Notes: generated from the sequence alone by a model not told the origin. DNA of 64,000 nucleotides from Thioclava sp. SK-1 (GCF_001705665.1 NZ_MDHA01000025.1:206171-270170), one strand, 5' to 3'; numbered from the stretch's first letter, positions 34,067 through 43,751 are shown. Translations and numbers: made by a program.

Positions 34067-36907
34067 TTAATGCGCCTGCGCCCAGCTATCCCCCTGCCCC
34101 GCATCCACGGTCAGCGGCACAGAGAGCTGCATCGCAGGATGGGCCGCATTTTCCATGATGTCGCGCGCCACTGTGATCAGATCCTCAACCGCGTTTTCAT
34201 TCACCTCAAAGATCAGTTCATCATGCACCTGCAACAGCATTGTCGCGGGTAGATGCGCGATGGCCTGCGGCATGCGCACCATCGCCCGGCGGATAATATC
34301 GGCGGCCGCCCCCTGAATAGGCGCATTGATTGCCGCACGTTTGGCAAAACCCGCACCAGGCCCTTTGGCGTTGATCTCTGGCGTGTTGATCCTCCGCCCA
34401 AACAGAGTTTTGACGCAGTTATGTGCCTTGGCGAAGGCCACCGTATCATCCATATATTGCTTGATGCCGGGGAAACGTTCGAAATATCGATCGATAAATC
34501 CCTGTGCCTCACTACGTGGGATGCGCAGGTTCCGGGCCAGACCAAAGCCAGAGATGCCATAGATCACGCCGAAATTGATCGCCTTTGCCTGACGGCGAAT
34601 CATCGGATCCATTCCCTCGACCGGGACGTTGAACATTTCCGATGCGGTCAGCGCGTGAATGTCGATCCCATCTTTAAACGCCTGTTTAAGACTGGGAATA
34701 TCCGCCACATGTGCCAGAATGCGCAATTCAATCTGGCTATAATCAAGGCTGACGATCTTGCGCCCAGGGGCGGCAACGAAAGCCTCGCGGATGCGGCGAC
34801 CTTCCTCAGACCGTACCGGAATATTTTGCAAATTCGGATCGGTGGACGCCAAACGCCCGGTGTTCGCCCCTGCGATGGAATAGGAAGTGTGCACGCGCCC
34901 CGTATCGGGGTTCACATGCGTTTGCAGGGCATCGGTATAAGTCGATTTCAGCTTGGAAATCCCGCGCCAATCCAACACACGTGCGGCCAGTTTTGCGGCC
35001 GCCGGATTACGATCTTCGATTGTGGTCACATCTTCGAGCACATCGGCACCGGTGGAATAGGCACCCGTCTTGCCTTTCTTGCCGCCTTCCACACCCATCA
35101 CGTCAAATAGGATCTCTCCCAATTGCTTGGGCGATCCAACATTGAATTTGCGTCCGGCGATTTCCGCAATCTCATCCTCTAACTGTGCCATTTTTTGCGC
35201 AAACGCGTTGGACATGCGCGACAGCACCTGCGCATCGACGCGCACCCCAGCCATTTCCATATCGGCCAAAACCGGCACAAGCGGACGCTCTTCGGTTTCA
35301 TATACCGTGGTAACATGGTTTTGGTGAAGCTGTGGCTTGAACAGCTGCCAAAGGCGCAATGTGATATCGGCATCTTCTGCCGCGTAGCGCGTGGCCTTAT
35401 CGACAGGCACTTTGTCAAAGGTAATCTGGCTTTTTCCAGCGCCGATCAGCTCTTTGATCGGGATCGGCTGATGGTTCAGATAGCGGTCTGACAGCAGATC
35501 CATCCCATGACCGTGCAGACCGGCATGCAGCGCATAAGACAGCAACATCGTGTCATCAATCGGCGCTGTGCGGATGCCATGCAGAGCGAATATTTTGAAA
35601 TCATATTTCATGTTCTGGCCGATCTTCACGATCGCAGGATCTTCTAGAACAGGTTTCAACATCGCCAAGGCTTCGTCCCGGCTCATCTGACCGTCGGCCA
35701 GACGTGAACCGCCGAACAGATCATCTCCGCCTTCAGTATGGCCCAGCGGCAAATAGGCCGCCTCGCCCGGGGTGACACAGAGCGAGACACCGACAAGATC
35801 GGCACGCATCTCATCAAGGGAGGTTGTCTCTGTATCCACCGCGACATGGCCTGCAGCACGCGCCCGGTCAAGCCAATCAGACAGGGTCTGCGCATCCCGG
35901 ATACAGACATAGCTGTCGGGAGAAAATGGAACCTCCTCAACGGGGCTTCCCCCCGCTTCGTCGGTTCCGCTGCCGCCCGCAACGATCTTAGGGTCTGGCG
36001 CGGGAGGGGGCGTGGCCCCAAAGCGCTCCGCCACGCGCCGCGTCAAAGACCTGAACTCCATCTGGTTCAAGAAGGCCATCAGCGCGTCCACATCGGGATC
36101 GCGCACGGCCAGATCTTCTAATGTGAATGTCAGCGGTGTCTGAGTATCCAGCGTCACAAGCTGTTTCGACAAGCGGATTTGATCGGCCTTATCAATAAGA
36201 GTTTGACGCCGTTTCGGCTGTTTGATTTCGGATGCACGGGCAAGCAGCGTCTCCAAATCACCATATTCATTGATCAACAGCGCCGCCGTTTTCACGCCAA
36301 TCCCCGGTGCGCCCGGAATATTATCCACCGAATCGCCTGCAAGGGCCTGCACATCGATTACCCGATCCGGGCCCACGCCAAATTTCTTTTCGACCTCCTC
36401 CGGGCCGATCTGCGCATTTTTCATCGGATCGAGCATTTCTACACCGCCACCGACCAGCTGCATCAGATCCTTATCGGACGACAAGATCGTGACACGCCCG
36501 CCCGCCGCACGCGCCTGGCAGGCGAGGGTCGCGATGATATCGTCAGCCTCAAAGCCTTCAAGCTCTTTGCAAGCGATGTTAAAAGCGCTTGTCGCCTCCC
36601 GCGTGAGCGGCATTTGCGGGCGCAAATCTTCGGGCATTGCATCGCGGTTGGCTTTGTATAAATCATACAAATCATTGCGGAATGTGTGGCTGCCTTTGTC
36701 AAAAATCACGGCCGCATGGGTTGGTGCATCTGCGCCCTTGGCATTCTCGATATATTTGAAAAGCATGTTGCAAAACCCCGAAACCGCGCCAATCGGCAGG
36801 CCGTCTGTCTTGCGCGTCAAAGGCGGCAACGCATGATACGCCCGAAAAATATAGGCGGACCCGTCAATCAGATGCAGATGACATCCTTTGCCAAACGTAT
36901 CATCCAT
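34067..36907 (-). CDS. polA: DNA polymerase I
   Basis: A 946-residue, three-domain repair and Okazaki-fragment polymerase. The N-terminal 5'-3' exonuclease starts LHLIDGSAYIFRAYHALPPL and includes LAGDSVDNIPGAPGIGVKTA. The middle 3'-5' proofreading domain keeps its acidic motif (VDTETTSLDE). The polymerase domain has motif A DYSQIELRILAH, motif B RRQAKAINFGVIYGISGFG and motif C QVHDELIFEV. ATG 36907 has GGAGGGG just upstream and is preferred over the longer frame from 37036. All three activities look intact. Confidence 0.97.
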   Translation of the reverse strand: MDDTFGKGCHLHLIDGSAYIFRAYHALPPLTRKTDGLPIGAVSGFCNMLFKYIENAKGADAPTHAAVIFDKGSHTFRNDLYDLYKANRDAMPEDLRPQMPLTREATSAFNIACKELEGFEADDIIATLACQARAAGGRVTILSSDKDLMQLVGGGVEMLDPMKNAQIGPEEVEKKFGVGPDRVIDVQALAGDSVDNIPGAPGIGVKTAALLINEYGDLETLLARASEIKQPKRRQTLIDKADQIRLSKQLVTLDTQTPLTFTLEDLAVRDPDVDALMAFLNQMEFRSLTRRVAERFGATPPPAPDPKIVAGGSGTDEAGGSPVEEVPFSPDSYVCIRDAQTLSDWLDRARAAGHVAVDTETTSLDEMRADLVGVSLCVTPGEAAYLPLGHTEGGDDLFGGSRLADGQMSRDEALAMLKPVLEDPAIVKIGQNMKYDFKIFALHGIRTAPIDDTMLLSYALHAGLHGHGMDLLSDRYLNHQPIPIKELIGAGKSQITFDKVPVDKATRYAAEDADITLRLWQLFKPQLHQNHVTTVYETEERPLVPVLADMEMAGVRVDAQVLSRMSNAFAQKMAQLEDEIAEIAGRKFNVGSPKQLGEILFDVMGVEGGKKGKTGAYSTGADVLEDVTTIEDRNPAAAKLAARVLDWRGISKLKSTYTDALQTHVNPDTGRVHTSYSIAGANTGRLASTDPNLQNIPVRSEEGRRIREAFVAAPGRKIVSLDYSQIELRILAHVADIPSLKQAFKDGIDIHALTASEMFNVPVEGMDPMIRRQAKAINFGVIYGISGFGLARNLRIPRSEAQGFIDRYFERFPGIKQYMDDTVAFAKAHNCVKTLFGRRINTPEINAKGPGAGFAKRAAINAPIQGAAADIIRRAMVRMPQAIAHLPATMLLQVHDELIFEVNENAVEDLITVARDIMENAAHPAMQLSVPLTVDAGQGDSWAQAH

Positions 36908-37069
36908 GCCTGCCCCTCCGTGAAATGAACCATGTGAAATGCTCATGCCAGAAAGACGCAGCTTCTGCCAGATGTTGCGGCCTTTGACGACGGCTGGATA
37001 TGCAGTTTGACGCGACATACCGCCAAAGGGTGGCACCGCATTATGTCATGGGACACATTCGCAGCGCCA

Positions 37070-37483
37070 TCAGGCAGAACAGGCCGCGCCGACGATCATT
37101 TCGTACGTTACAAACGCCAGCAATGTTCCCCAAGCCGCCGAGACTTCAACCGTCCAGGCCGACCCAAGCTGTGCTGCCAATGTATCGATCAGCACCTCTG
37201 ACACCATTTGATATTGATGATCTTGCACACCATAGCCGCGATGCATCCTGCCCATATCTTGCAAGATCTGGGTCAAACCTTCCAGCTGATCCAGAGACGA
37301 CAGTGCGATCTGCAACGTTGCGGTCAGCTTATCGGCCTGTGCCGATATGGATGCAGGGAACAGCGGCCGCAGCTCTGGGTGGAGCACGAAAAGGCGGGTG
37401 TAGAAATCTTCGACCAATTCGGGCCGAGATTTAATTACCTGATCGAAGCTGGTGCGCACCAGCATTATCTGTTTGTGATCCAT
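37070..37483 (-). CDS. Bacterial globin (single-domain haemoglobin)
   Basis: A 137-residue protein with the globin fold. The proximal haem ligand is His81 in DMGRMHRGYGV, and the CD-corner Phe is in LFVLHPELRPLFP (Phe42). The E-helix region carries Lys/Gln rather than a clear distal His. Small globins of this type bind O2 or NO in the cytosol and often protect against nitrosative stress. AGGAGG immediately ahead of ATG 37483 fixes the start. No reductase domain is attached or adjacent. Confidence 0.85.
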   Translation of the reverse strand: MDHKQIMLVRTSFDQVIKSRPELVEDFYTRLFVLHPELRPLFPASISAQADKLTATLQIALSSLDQLEGLTQILQDMGRMHRGYGVQDHQYQMVSEVLIDTLAAQLGSAWTVEVSAAWGTLLAFVTYEMIVGAACSA

Positions 37484-37622
37484 GTCACCTCCTGCTGTAG
37501 GGTCCATGTTTCATTGTAAAACCGGTATGTTAAAAATCCGCCCTGCGCGCAAAGCAAAAGGCGGCCCCCTATAGGACCGCCTTGCAGATCATCATCCGCA
37601 GATTTTCTACCCTATGATAGGA

Positions 37623-37832
37623 TCAGTGATCATCGTGCGCATGGGCGCGGTCGATGATGTATTTCTTGTCGCAATACCCACATTCGACATAGCCCGTGTC
37701 ACGGGGAATATTCAACCAAACCCGTGGGTGGCCCAACGCCCCTTCGCCGCCATCACAGGCAACTTTCCAGCGGGTCACGGTTTCGGTTTCAGGCGCTTCG
37801 GGGGCATCAGGCTTTGACGCGGTGGCAGACAT
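37623..37832 (-). CDS. Zinc-finger (zf-CHCC) domain protein
   Basis: A 69-residue protein. The CHCC zinc site is Cys26, His35, Cys51 and Cys54 within [20 protein letters not shown] and [12 protein letters not shown]. This is the domain of mitochondrial complex I subunit NDUFS6 and its alphaproteobacterial relatives, which bind respiratory complex I. The acidic/Pro N-terminus is unstructured, and the C-terminus is His-rich (HAHDDH). GGAG six bases upstream of ATG 37832 supports the start. It is divergent from the ABC ATPase gene, with 82 bases between the two start codons. Confidence 0.88.
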   Translation of the reverse strand: MSATASKPDAPEAPETETVTRWKVACDGGEGALGHPRVWLNIPRDTGYVECGYCDKKYIIDRAHAHDDH

Positions 37833-37914
37833 TGGCGGCTCCACTATATAAAGGGACGCAATAGATGCGCCCGGTGTCTGGGGCACATTCTAGCGAACGG
37901 AAGGAAACGAGCAA

Positions 37915-38841
37915 GTGCAACGACAAGCCATCGAGATCAAGGGTTTACAAAAACTCTATGCGGGCGCGAAGGGTGAGCCAGACAAGCAGGCGCTGAAGGG
38001 AATTGATCTGTCCATACCGGAGGGATCAATCTTTGGGCTTCTGGGTCCAAACGGCGCAGGAAAATCCACTATGATCAACATCTTGGCGGGTTTGGTCAAC
38101 AAAAGCAGCGGACAGGTGACAATCTGGGGCTTTGATCAGGATATCAATCCGCGCCAATCGCGCGCGGCCATCGGGGTCATGCCGCAGGAAATTAATATGG
38201 ATCCGTTTTTCACGCCCCGTGCACTGCTGGATTTGCAGGCCGGGCTGTATGGGGTGCCCAAAGCCGAACGCTGGACCGATGAGATTCTGGAGCTGGTCGG
38301 CTTATCCGACAAGGCAGAATCCTATGCCCGGCAATTATCGGGCGGCATGAAGCGGCGGCTGTTGCTGGCCAAAGCCCTGGTCCATCGGCCAAAAATTCTG
38401 GTGTTGGATGAACCGACAGCAGGGGTCGACATCGGGTTACGCAATATGTTGTGGAAAAACGTCCGACGCCTGAATGATGAAGGCATGACGATTATCCTTA
38501 CAACGCATTACCTGGAAGAAGCCCAAGAAATGTGCGACGAAATTGCCATCATCAACCATGGTGAGATGATCATCCGCGACCGCACCGAAAACCTTCTGGC
38601 GCGGATGGATGCGAAAACGCTGGTGATCACGCCGGCGGGCAATGCACCCGATGTCACATTGCCCGACGGGGTCAATCTGACGCGCCGCCCCAATGGGCAG
38701 CTGGCCTTTGACTATCGCCCCAAACAGGTCTCGGCAAATGCGATCCTGACAGCGGTGCATAACGCTGGCATCGAGGTCGAAGACGTGGGCACCACCGAGC
38801 CAGACCTTGAAGATGTCTTCATGTCCTTGACCGAGGAATAA
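37915..38841 (+). CDS. ABC transporter ATP-binding protein (ABC-2 exporter type)
   Basis: A 308-residue ATPase starting at GTG behind GGAAGG. Walker A GPNGAGKST, signature LSGGMKRRLLLAKAL, Walker B ILVLDEPTAGVD and H-loop TTHYLEEA are intact. The C-terminal ~80 residues (LVITPAG, then TEPDLEDVFMSLT) are those of YadG/CcmA-like ABC-2 exporter ATPases. The membrane partner is not beside it: the next gene is on the opposite strand and encodes a HIT protein. The substrate is unknown. Confidence 0.9.
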   Translation: MQRQAIEIKGLQKLYAGAKGEPDKQALKGIDLSIPEGSIFGLLGPNGAGKSTMINILAGLVNKSSGQVTIWGFDQDINPRQSRAAIGVMPQEINMDPFFTPRALLDLQAGLYGVPKAERWTDEILELVGLSDKAESYARQLSGGMKRRLLLAKALVHRPKILVLDEPTAGVDIGLRNMLWKNVRRLNDEGMTIILTTHYLEEAQEMCDEIAIINHGEMIIRDRTENLLARMDAKTLVITPAGNAPDVTLPDGVNLTRRPNGQLAFDYRPKQVSANAILTAVHNAGIEVEDVGTTEPDLEDVFMSLTEE

Positions 38842-38849
38842 TCTGTGCC

Positions 38850-38872
38850 GATGGGGCAGACCCTGCCCCATC
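38850..38872. terminator. Hairpin between convergent ABC ATPase and HIT genes
   Basis: GATGGGGCA / TGCCCCATC, nine perfect base pairs around a five-base loop, in the 45-base gap between two convergent genes. No T-tract on either side, so termination may be Rho-assisted. Confidence 0.5.
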
Positions 38873-38886
38873 ACATGCCGCGAATA

Positions 38887-39270
38887 TTAGTCGGTGGCCT
38901 CAACCATTCGGCCTAGTGGCCGGCCAGACAAAATATGCAGGTGAAAATGCGGCACCTCTTGCACGCCATGTTGGCCCGCATTTGTGATCGCACGGAAGCC
39001 CAGTGCCGTGTCATCCGCAGCCGCGCCGATCATCTTACAGACCTCGCCTGAAGCGCGGAAAAAATCAGTTAATTCTTCGTCACTTGCAGCCTGACAAAAG
39101 TGATCAAAGGTCACATATGGCCCTTTGGGAATCACCAGCACATGGTCAGGCGCCTTAGGCGCGATATCGCGAAAGGCCAGCGTATGTTCGGTTTCATACA
39201 CTGTGGTGTTCGGGATCTCGGCGCGTAGGATTTTTGCAAAGATATTTTGGTCATCATAGACATAGGCCAC
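38887..39270 (-). CDS. HIT (histidine triad) family nucleotide hydrolase
   Basis: A 127-residue cytosolic protein. NIFAKILRAEIPNTTVYE at the N-terminus and the catalytic triad HFHLHILSGR (H-x-H-x-H) near 105-114 identify the HIT/Hint family, which cleaves nucleotide phosphoramidates such as AMP-lysine. Start codon is GTG at 39270 behind AAGGAG. It lies 11 bases downstream of the large glycosyltransferase gene on the same strand, so they may share a transcript. Confidence 0.93.
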   Translation of the reverse strand: MAYVYDDQNIFAKILRAEIPNTTVYETEHTLAFRDIAPKAPDHVLVIPKGPYVTFDHFCQAASDEELTDFFRASGEVCKMIGAAADDTALGFRAITNAGQHGVQEVPHFHLHILSGRPLGRMVEATD

Positions 39271-39281
39271 AGGACATCTCC

Positions 39282-40856
39282 TTAATCGGTAAACAGGTAA
39301 TCCAGCGCGGCAAGGCGCTGCGCCAGCTCTGGCTCTACATTCAAGAACCCCGCCAACGCCACAGCATTTTCTTCTGCCGAAACGCTTTCGCGCATCCGCC
39401 AGAAATGGTCAAACTGCGCATCCATGATGCGTTCATTTTCAAACTGCAGATCAAAGCGGATCGTAGGCAGAACCTGATTGACCACTTCGATCGGCGTTTG
39501 TTCCCCCGCAAGCCCGACCCGTTTTGCATGTCCGATCAGGTAATCGTCGCTAAATTCACAATCAATATCCAGGATCCTCACCTCTGCCTTATCAGAGGCG
39601 AAATCACACAGCAGATCATATCCTGCCGGATCAATGCAGATCACCAGATCATCGCGTTGATGATAATCAAACAACATGCGCACCAACGCCCGCCGATGCC
39701 GATTTCGCTTTTCAACCGTGCGCTCAATCCCGCCCAGATCGGGCAAGCCGCCCTCTTCATTAAACAGGTAATCGACGACGGGCAAATCTGTATGCTCTCG
39801 CAATTGATCGGCCAATCGTTTGGCAACATGCCACTTTTTGCAAACCATAACCATCAAGCGCCGGCCCCGGCCAAGGCTTGATTCGGTTTCCCAAAACCGC
39901 GGAGCGAATCGATGCCCCTCACGCCCTTTGCCGGTCAAAAATTTAAACAGCGCGCGCCCTTCGTCAGAAATCGGAAAGGTTACGCCAACTTCCCCCCATA
40001 AAAAGCCAAGCCGTGTTTTCAACGCCTTAGCATCCGGGCTGATTTTTCGGGCAAACAGGTAATCTTGCGCCAGCAGCATATCATGGTGATCATTATAGAA
40101 CGTCACCGGCATACCGTAATCGGTGAACATCAAAAAGGTCTGGGTGCGTGTCCGGATCTCACGTTCAGGCGTGACATGGCGCACGATGGTTTGGAAGAAC
40201 GTCTCATCCGGGATCCATGTGGTGGAAAAGAACCGCATCACATCGGGACGCGTGCGGCAAAATTCCAGCACTTTTTCCACCGTATCGCGGCGCAGGCACC
40301 ACCATTGCGACCCGATCATCATCTCAATATCATCTGGCACGCGGCGGGTGATACCCAACCGTTTTTGCCATTCGTAGCTTTGATAAAACAGCCACTTATG
40401 CTTGCGCTCATTGAACCAGTGGCGATAAATCAGCCGCTCTTCCTTGAACCCGGTCTGAATCCAATCCGAGTTGAAGAAATCAAAGCTTTCAATGTAATCC
40501 ACGCTGTCGCCGTCCAAGACAGCATGTGCGTATTCTGCCGTTTTGATCTGCATGCAGTCGCCCGACAACATGTAGAAATGCGACGCGTCTTGGAATGTCG
40601 CCACCGCAGCACGAAGCGCTTCCAATGTCGCGGCCACCAATGACCATTCGCCCCAGCCGCACTTCAACCGCTTTTTGGCGAATGCCACACCGGGATTATC
40701 TGCCAGCCCATCGCGCAACAGCTGATAATCTGCGGGTTTGGCGTTGGCGTCGAAATGGATTGCCACATAATCCCCGGCAGCGGTCAGGCGCTGTGCCTGA
40801 CGAATGATCGCCTCTGGGTCCTTGTGGGTTAACAAAATGAATGCAATTCTGGCCAT
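39282..40856 (-). CDS. GT14 (core-2/I-branching-like) glycosyltransferase with DUF5928 domain
   Basis: A 524-residue protein. Residues ~1-265 match the beta-1,6-N-acetylglucosaminyltransferase (GT14) fold: IAFILLTHKDPEAIIRQAQR, VAIHFDANA, HFYMLSGDCMQI and IGSQWWCLRRDTVEKV. The C-terminal half (~310-520; RRLMVMVCKKWHVAKRLADQ) corresponds to DUF5928, a Rhodobacterales-specific extension, possibly a second nucleotide- or sulfate-handling module. No signal peptide or helices. It is divergent from a sulfotransferase gene, suggesting a sulfated surface glycan. Confidence 0.82.
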   Translation of the reverse strand: MARIAFILLTHKDPEAIIRQAQRLTAAGDYVAIHFDANAKPADYQLLRDGLADNPGVAFAKKRLKCGWGEWSLVAATLEALRAAVATFQDASHFYMLSGDCMQIKTAEYAHAVLDGDSVDYIESFDFFNSDWIQTGFKEERLIYRHWFNERKHKWLFYQSYEWQKRLGITRRVPDDIEMMIGSQWWCLRRDTVEKVLEFCRTRPDVMRFFSTTWIPDETFFQTIVRHVTPEREIRTRTQTFLMFTDYGMPVTFYNDHHDMLLAQDYLFARKISPDAKALKTRLGFLWGEVGVTFPISDEGRALFKFLTGKGREGHRFAPRFWETESSLGRGRRLMVMVCKKWHVAKRLADQLREHTDLPVVDYLFNEEGGLPDLGGIERTVEKRNRHRRALVRMLFDYHQRDDLVICIDPAGYDLLCDFASDKAEVRILDIDCEFSDDYLIGHAKRVGLAGEQTPIEVVNQVLPTIRFDLQFENERIMDAQFDHFWRMRESVSAEENAVALAGFLNVEPELAQRLAALDYLFTD

Positions 40857-41002
40857 TATCCCGAAACTTTATGTCCAACCTGCCACTATCTTTCCGTGAT
40901 AACGCCAAGATACGTTGAAAAAACAGAGTTTCTTTGCTCTTTAGGGCTAATTAACATGCCAGGGTGGCATAAGCGACACCCGGATTATTGGAGGCGGTTC
41001 AT

Positions 41003-41821
41003 ATGGGTTTTCCCGGCACTTGGATGACGGAGAGCGAAAGCGTCGTGTATCGCGTCGTTCCGAAATGTGCCTGCTCGTCGATCGGGCAGATCATGTATTA
41101 TTCCGATCACGGCGTTTTCTTTGACGGTGATATTCACGATGCGACCTCCGGCTTGCACAAATGGTCCTTGCCGCACAGTCAAGGTCCGATTGAACGCAAT
41201 GTGAAGGGCAACAAATCCTATGCCTTCACCTGCGTGCGCAATCCCTACGGCCGGATCTTGTCGTCGTTCTTCGATAAAATCGCAGGAATTCAACGCAATG
41301 GAAAACGCTACCGCGGCAACCTTGTGCCACAGCTGATCCAGAAATACGGTATCGAAGTCGGCTCGCCCGAGGATGATTTCGCCTTCGATCAGGTGAAGTC
41401 CTTCCGTCGGTTCTTGCTGTTTGCACGCGATACGATCCGTTGGCGTCGCCCGATGGATCCCGATATTCACTGGTCGGCCATGTCGGGCCACATCTCAACC
41501 TTCATCGTGAACGGCGGGCGCTATAACAATATTTTCTTCACCGAGAAATTCAACGAAGGCATGCAATCTGTGCTGAATGCCGTTGAGACGCCGGTGAGGA
41601 TCAGCCTTGATGAAGTGCCGCGCTTTAATGAATCAGAAGGTCATGGCCCAAAGCGCGCGCATCCAATCAGCGATTATTTTGACGATCTGTCACGCCACCT
41701 TGTGTGGGAAATCTACAAAAAGGATTTCCAGCTGTTCAAATATGATTTCGACAACCCGGACAATAAAATGCCTACGGGTGAGGTCGACCTGGGCGAGGTC
41801 CACGCAAAGCTGGGCAACTAA
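41003..41821 (+). CDS. Sulfotransferase family protein (Sulfotransfer_2 type)
   Basis: A 272-residue protein. The PAPS-binding elements are visible: the 5'-phosphosulfate loop VPKCACSSIGQI (Lys21) and the 3'-phosphate motif FTCVRNPYGRILSSFFDKI near 78-96. It would transfer sulfate from PAPS to a carbohydrate. No membrane anchor is seen. GGAGG eight bases upstream of ATG 41003 decides the start. Divergent from the GT14/DUF5928 gene with a 146-base gap, so the two could be co-regulated. Confidence 0.85.
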   Translation: MGFPGTWMTESESVVYRVVPKCACSSIGQIMYYSDHGVFFDGDIHDATSGLHKWSLPHSQGPIERNVKGNKSYAFTCVRNPYGRILSSFFDKIAGIQRNGKRYRGNLVPQLIQKYGIEVGSPEDDFAFDQVKSFRRFLLFARDTIRWRRPMDPDIHWSAMSGHISTFIVNGGRYNNIFFTEKFNEGMQSVLNAVETPVRISLDEVPRFNESEGHGPKRAHPISDYFDDLSRHLVWEIYKKDFQLFKYDFDNPDNKMPTGEVDLGEVHAKLGN

Positions 41822-41843
41822 GCCAGCTTATGTTTGATCAAAA

Positions 41844-41875
41844 GACCGGGCCGCAAACCCTCTCGCAGCCCGGTC
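41844..41875 (-). terminator. Possible terminator downstream of the PfkB kinase gene
   Basis: GACCGGGC / GCCCGGTC stem with a 16-base loop. On the minus strand it is followed by TTTTGATC. It lies 130 bases beyond the kinase stop and 22 bases after the convergent sulfotransferase stop, and could serve either. Confidence 0.5.
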
Positions 41876-42004
41876 CGACCATATTCATCGGGTCAAACCC
41901 AACACATGAATACAACAACAGCAACGGGATCAGCCGACCGCGGCAGCGGGGCCGGGCGACGGCCTATCAGGCCCGAGCCCGGCACCCCCGTCGCCGTAAC
42001 CCGA

Positions 42005-42991
42005 TTACACCAGACCTTCTTGTGCAAATAACACCGCCATGTCGCATTCGGGCCGCGCGCCATAATGGCCAATAACTTCACGAGCTGCCACGCAGCCCAT
42101 TTTTCCGGCCACCTCTAGCGACGCGCCTCGCGCCAACCCGAACAAGAACCCGGCCGCGAATTGATCGCCTGCTCCAGTCGCATCCACCGGAGTGACCGAT
42201 TGCACGGGCACCGACACACGCTCGTTTCCGCGGATGACAATCACATCCGCGCCAGACCGCGTGCAAACCACCAATTCACATTCCTTGGCCGCTTGCGCCA
42301 GCGCCTGATCCAGATCTGTCTGATACAGCGACGCCCATTCATGTTCGTTGCCGATCACATAATTCATTTCCTCACGAACCAGCCGGCGGAAGCTGTCGCG
42401 GTGACGCTCGACACAGAACGGGTCAGACAAGGCAATTCCGGCCTGACCACCGCCGCGCCGTGTCGCCTGAGCCGCCTTTAAAAACGCAGCTTTCCCTTTG
42501 TCTTTGTCGAAGAGATAGCCTTCTAGGAACAAGACCTTGGCCTGTTCGACCACATCCAGCGGCACATCCTCTGTCGACAGCTCGGCACCGATCCCAAGAT
42601 AGGTGTTCATCGACCGCTCGCCATCGGGCGTAACGAAAATCATCGAACGCGATGTTGGCAATTCGCCGTCTTGAATTGGCGGGTTCGGGAAATCGGTGCC
42701 CTCGCCCTTCAGCGCGGCCTCGTAAAACCGGCCTAACGCATCATCGCGCACCCGCCCGACAAATGCGGTCTTCAGCCCCATATTGCCCAGCCCCGCAATG
42801 GTGTTCCCAACCGATCCGCCCGCCGCCTGCGTGCGCACATCCATAGCCGCATAAAGGGTTTCGGCGCGCTCACGCTCAATCAGCTGCATAATTCCTTTAT
42901 CGATCCCCATGTGATCCAGAAAACTGTCATCACATTGTGCAATCACGTCAACGATGGCATTTCCGATGCCAACCACTTCATATTGTGTCAC
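42005..42991 (-). CDS. PfkB-family carbohydrate/nucleoside kinase (adenosine kinase-like)
   Basis: A 328-residue kinase. AGGSVGNTIAGLGNMG near 50-65 is the PfkB N-terminal signature. The C-terminal anion-hole motif VDATGAGDQFAAGFLFGLARG carries the catalytic Asp. The overall pattern (VGIGNAIVDVIAQC, FVTPDGERSMNTYLG) is that of the group annotated as adenosine kinase. The start is GTG 42991, overlapping the nth stop by four bases (GTGA). Real substrate (adenosine or a sugar) needs testing. Confidence 0.88.
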   Translation of the reverse strand: MTQYEVVGIGNAIVDVIAQCDDSFLDHMGIDKGIMQLIERERAETLYAAMDVRTQAAGGSVGNTIAGLGNMGLKTAFVGRVRDDALGRFYEAALKGEGTDFPNPPIQDGELPTSRSMIFVTPDGERSMNTYLGIGAELSTEDVPLDVVEQAKVLFLEGYLFDKDKGKAAFLKAAQATRRGGGQAGIALSDPFCVERHRDSFRRLVREEMNYVIGNEHEWASLYQTDLDQALAQAAKECELVVCTRSGADVIVIRGNERVSVPVQSVTPVDATGAGDQFAAGFLFGLARGASLEVAGKMGCVAAREVIGHYGARPECDMAVLFAQEGLV

Positions 42992-43632
42992 GCCGTCTTC
43001 TCCTCGAATTGGCAAATATCGCGGATGTGGCAAGCACCGCATTTAGGTTTCCGGGCCACGCAAATATAGCGCCCATGCAAAATCAGCCAGTGATGTGCGT
43101 GATGTTGATATTGCGCAGGCACGTTGTCTTCGATCGCGCGCTCCACGACATCCACGTCTTTACCGGGGCAAATCCCGGTGCGATTTCCGATCCGAAAAAT
43201 ATGGGTGTCCACGGCCTGCGTGGGTTGGTGAAACCACATATTCAACACGACATTTGCTGTTTTGCGGCCCACACCGGGTAAGGATTGCAGCGCGGCCCGG
43301 CTGGACGGAACCTCACCACCATAGACCTCGACCAGGATCTTGGCGGTCTTCATCACGTTTTTGGCTTTTTGCCGGAACAGGCCAATGGTCTTAATATGCT
43401 CGATCAGCGCCTCTTCACCCAAATCCAGCATTTTTTGTGGCGTATCGGCGATCTGAAACAGCGCCCGCGTGGCCTTATTGACCCCCGCATCCGTCGCCTG
43501 TGCCGAAAGCGCCACAGCCACGACCAGCGTGTAGGCGTTGACGTGCTCCAACTCGCCTTTGGGTTCAGGCTCCGCCGCCGCGAAACGGGCGAAAACCTCT
43601 TTCATCATGTTATAATCAAGCTGCTTAACCAT
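42988..43632 (-). CDS. nth: Endonuclease III (DNA glycosylase/AP lyase)
   Basis: A 214-residue base-excision-repair enzyme that removes oxidised pyrimidines. Helix-hairpin-helix LPGVGRKTANVVL contains the catalytic Lys, the catalytic Asp is in VDTHIFRIGNRTG, and the 4Fe-4S ligands follow the C-x6-C-x2-C-x5-C spacing in CVARKPKCGACHIRDIC. Start 43632 gives the usual length; a Met eight codons in is an alternative. Translationally coupled to the PfkB kinase downstream. Confidence 0.95.
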   Translation of the reverse strand: MVKQLDYNMMKEVFARFAAAEPEPKGELEHVNAYTLVVAVALSAQATDAGVNKATRALFQIADTPQKMLDLGEEALIEHIKTIGLFRQKAKNVMKTAKILVEVYGGEVPSSRAALQSLPGVGRKTANVVLNMWFHQPTQAVDTHIFRIGNRTGICPGKDVDVVERAIEDNVPAQYQHHAHHWLILHGRYICVARKPKCGACHIRDICQFEEKTA

Positions 43633-43751
43633 GCGTGCTCTTCTGCCCGCTCCCCCGCAGTGCTGCAAGCCTTTGATGCGGGAGATGGGCGCTAAAATTC
43701 CATGGTATCGCCTCAATTCATTAACGTCTCATTGACCGTTGCAACCCCACA

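Noticed and set aside
34253..35110. 285-codon plus-strand open frame opposite polA
   Set aside because: Lies fully inside the polymerase domain of polA; no recognisable motif or ribosome-binding site.
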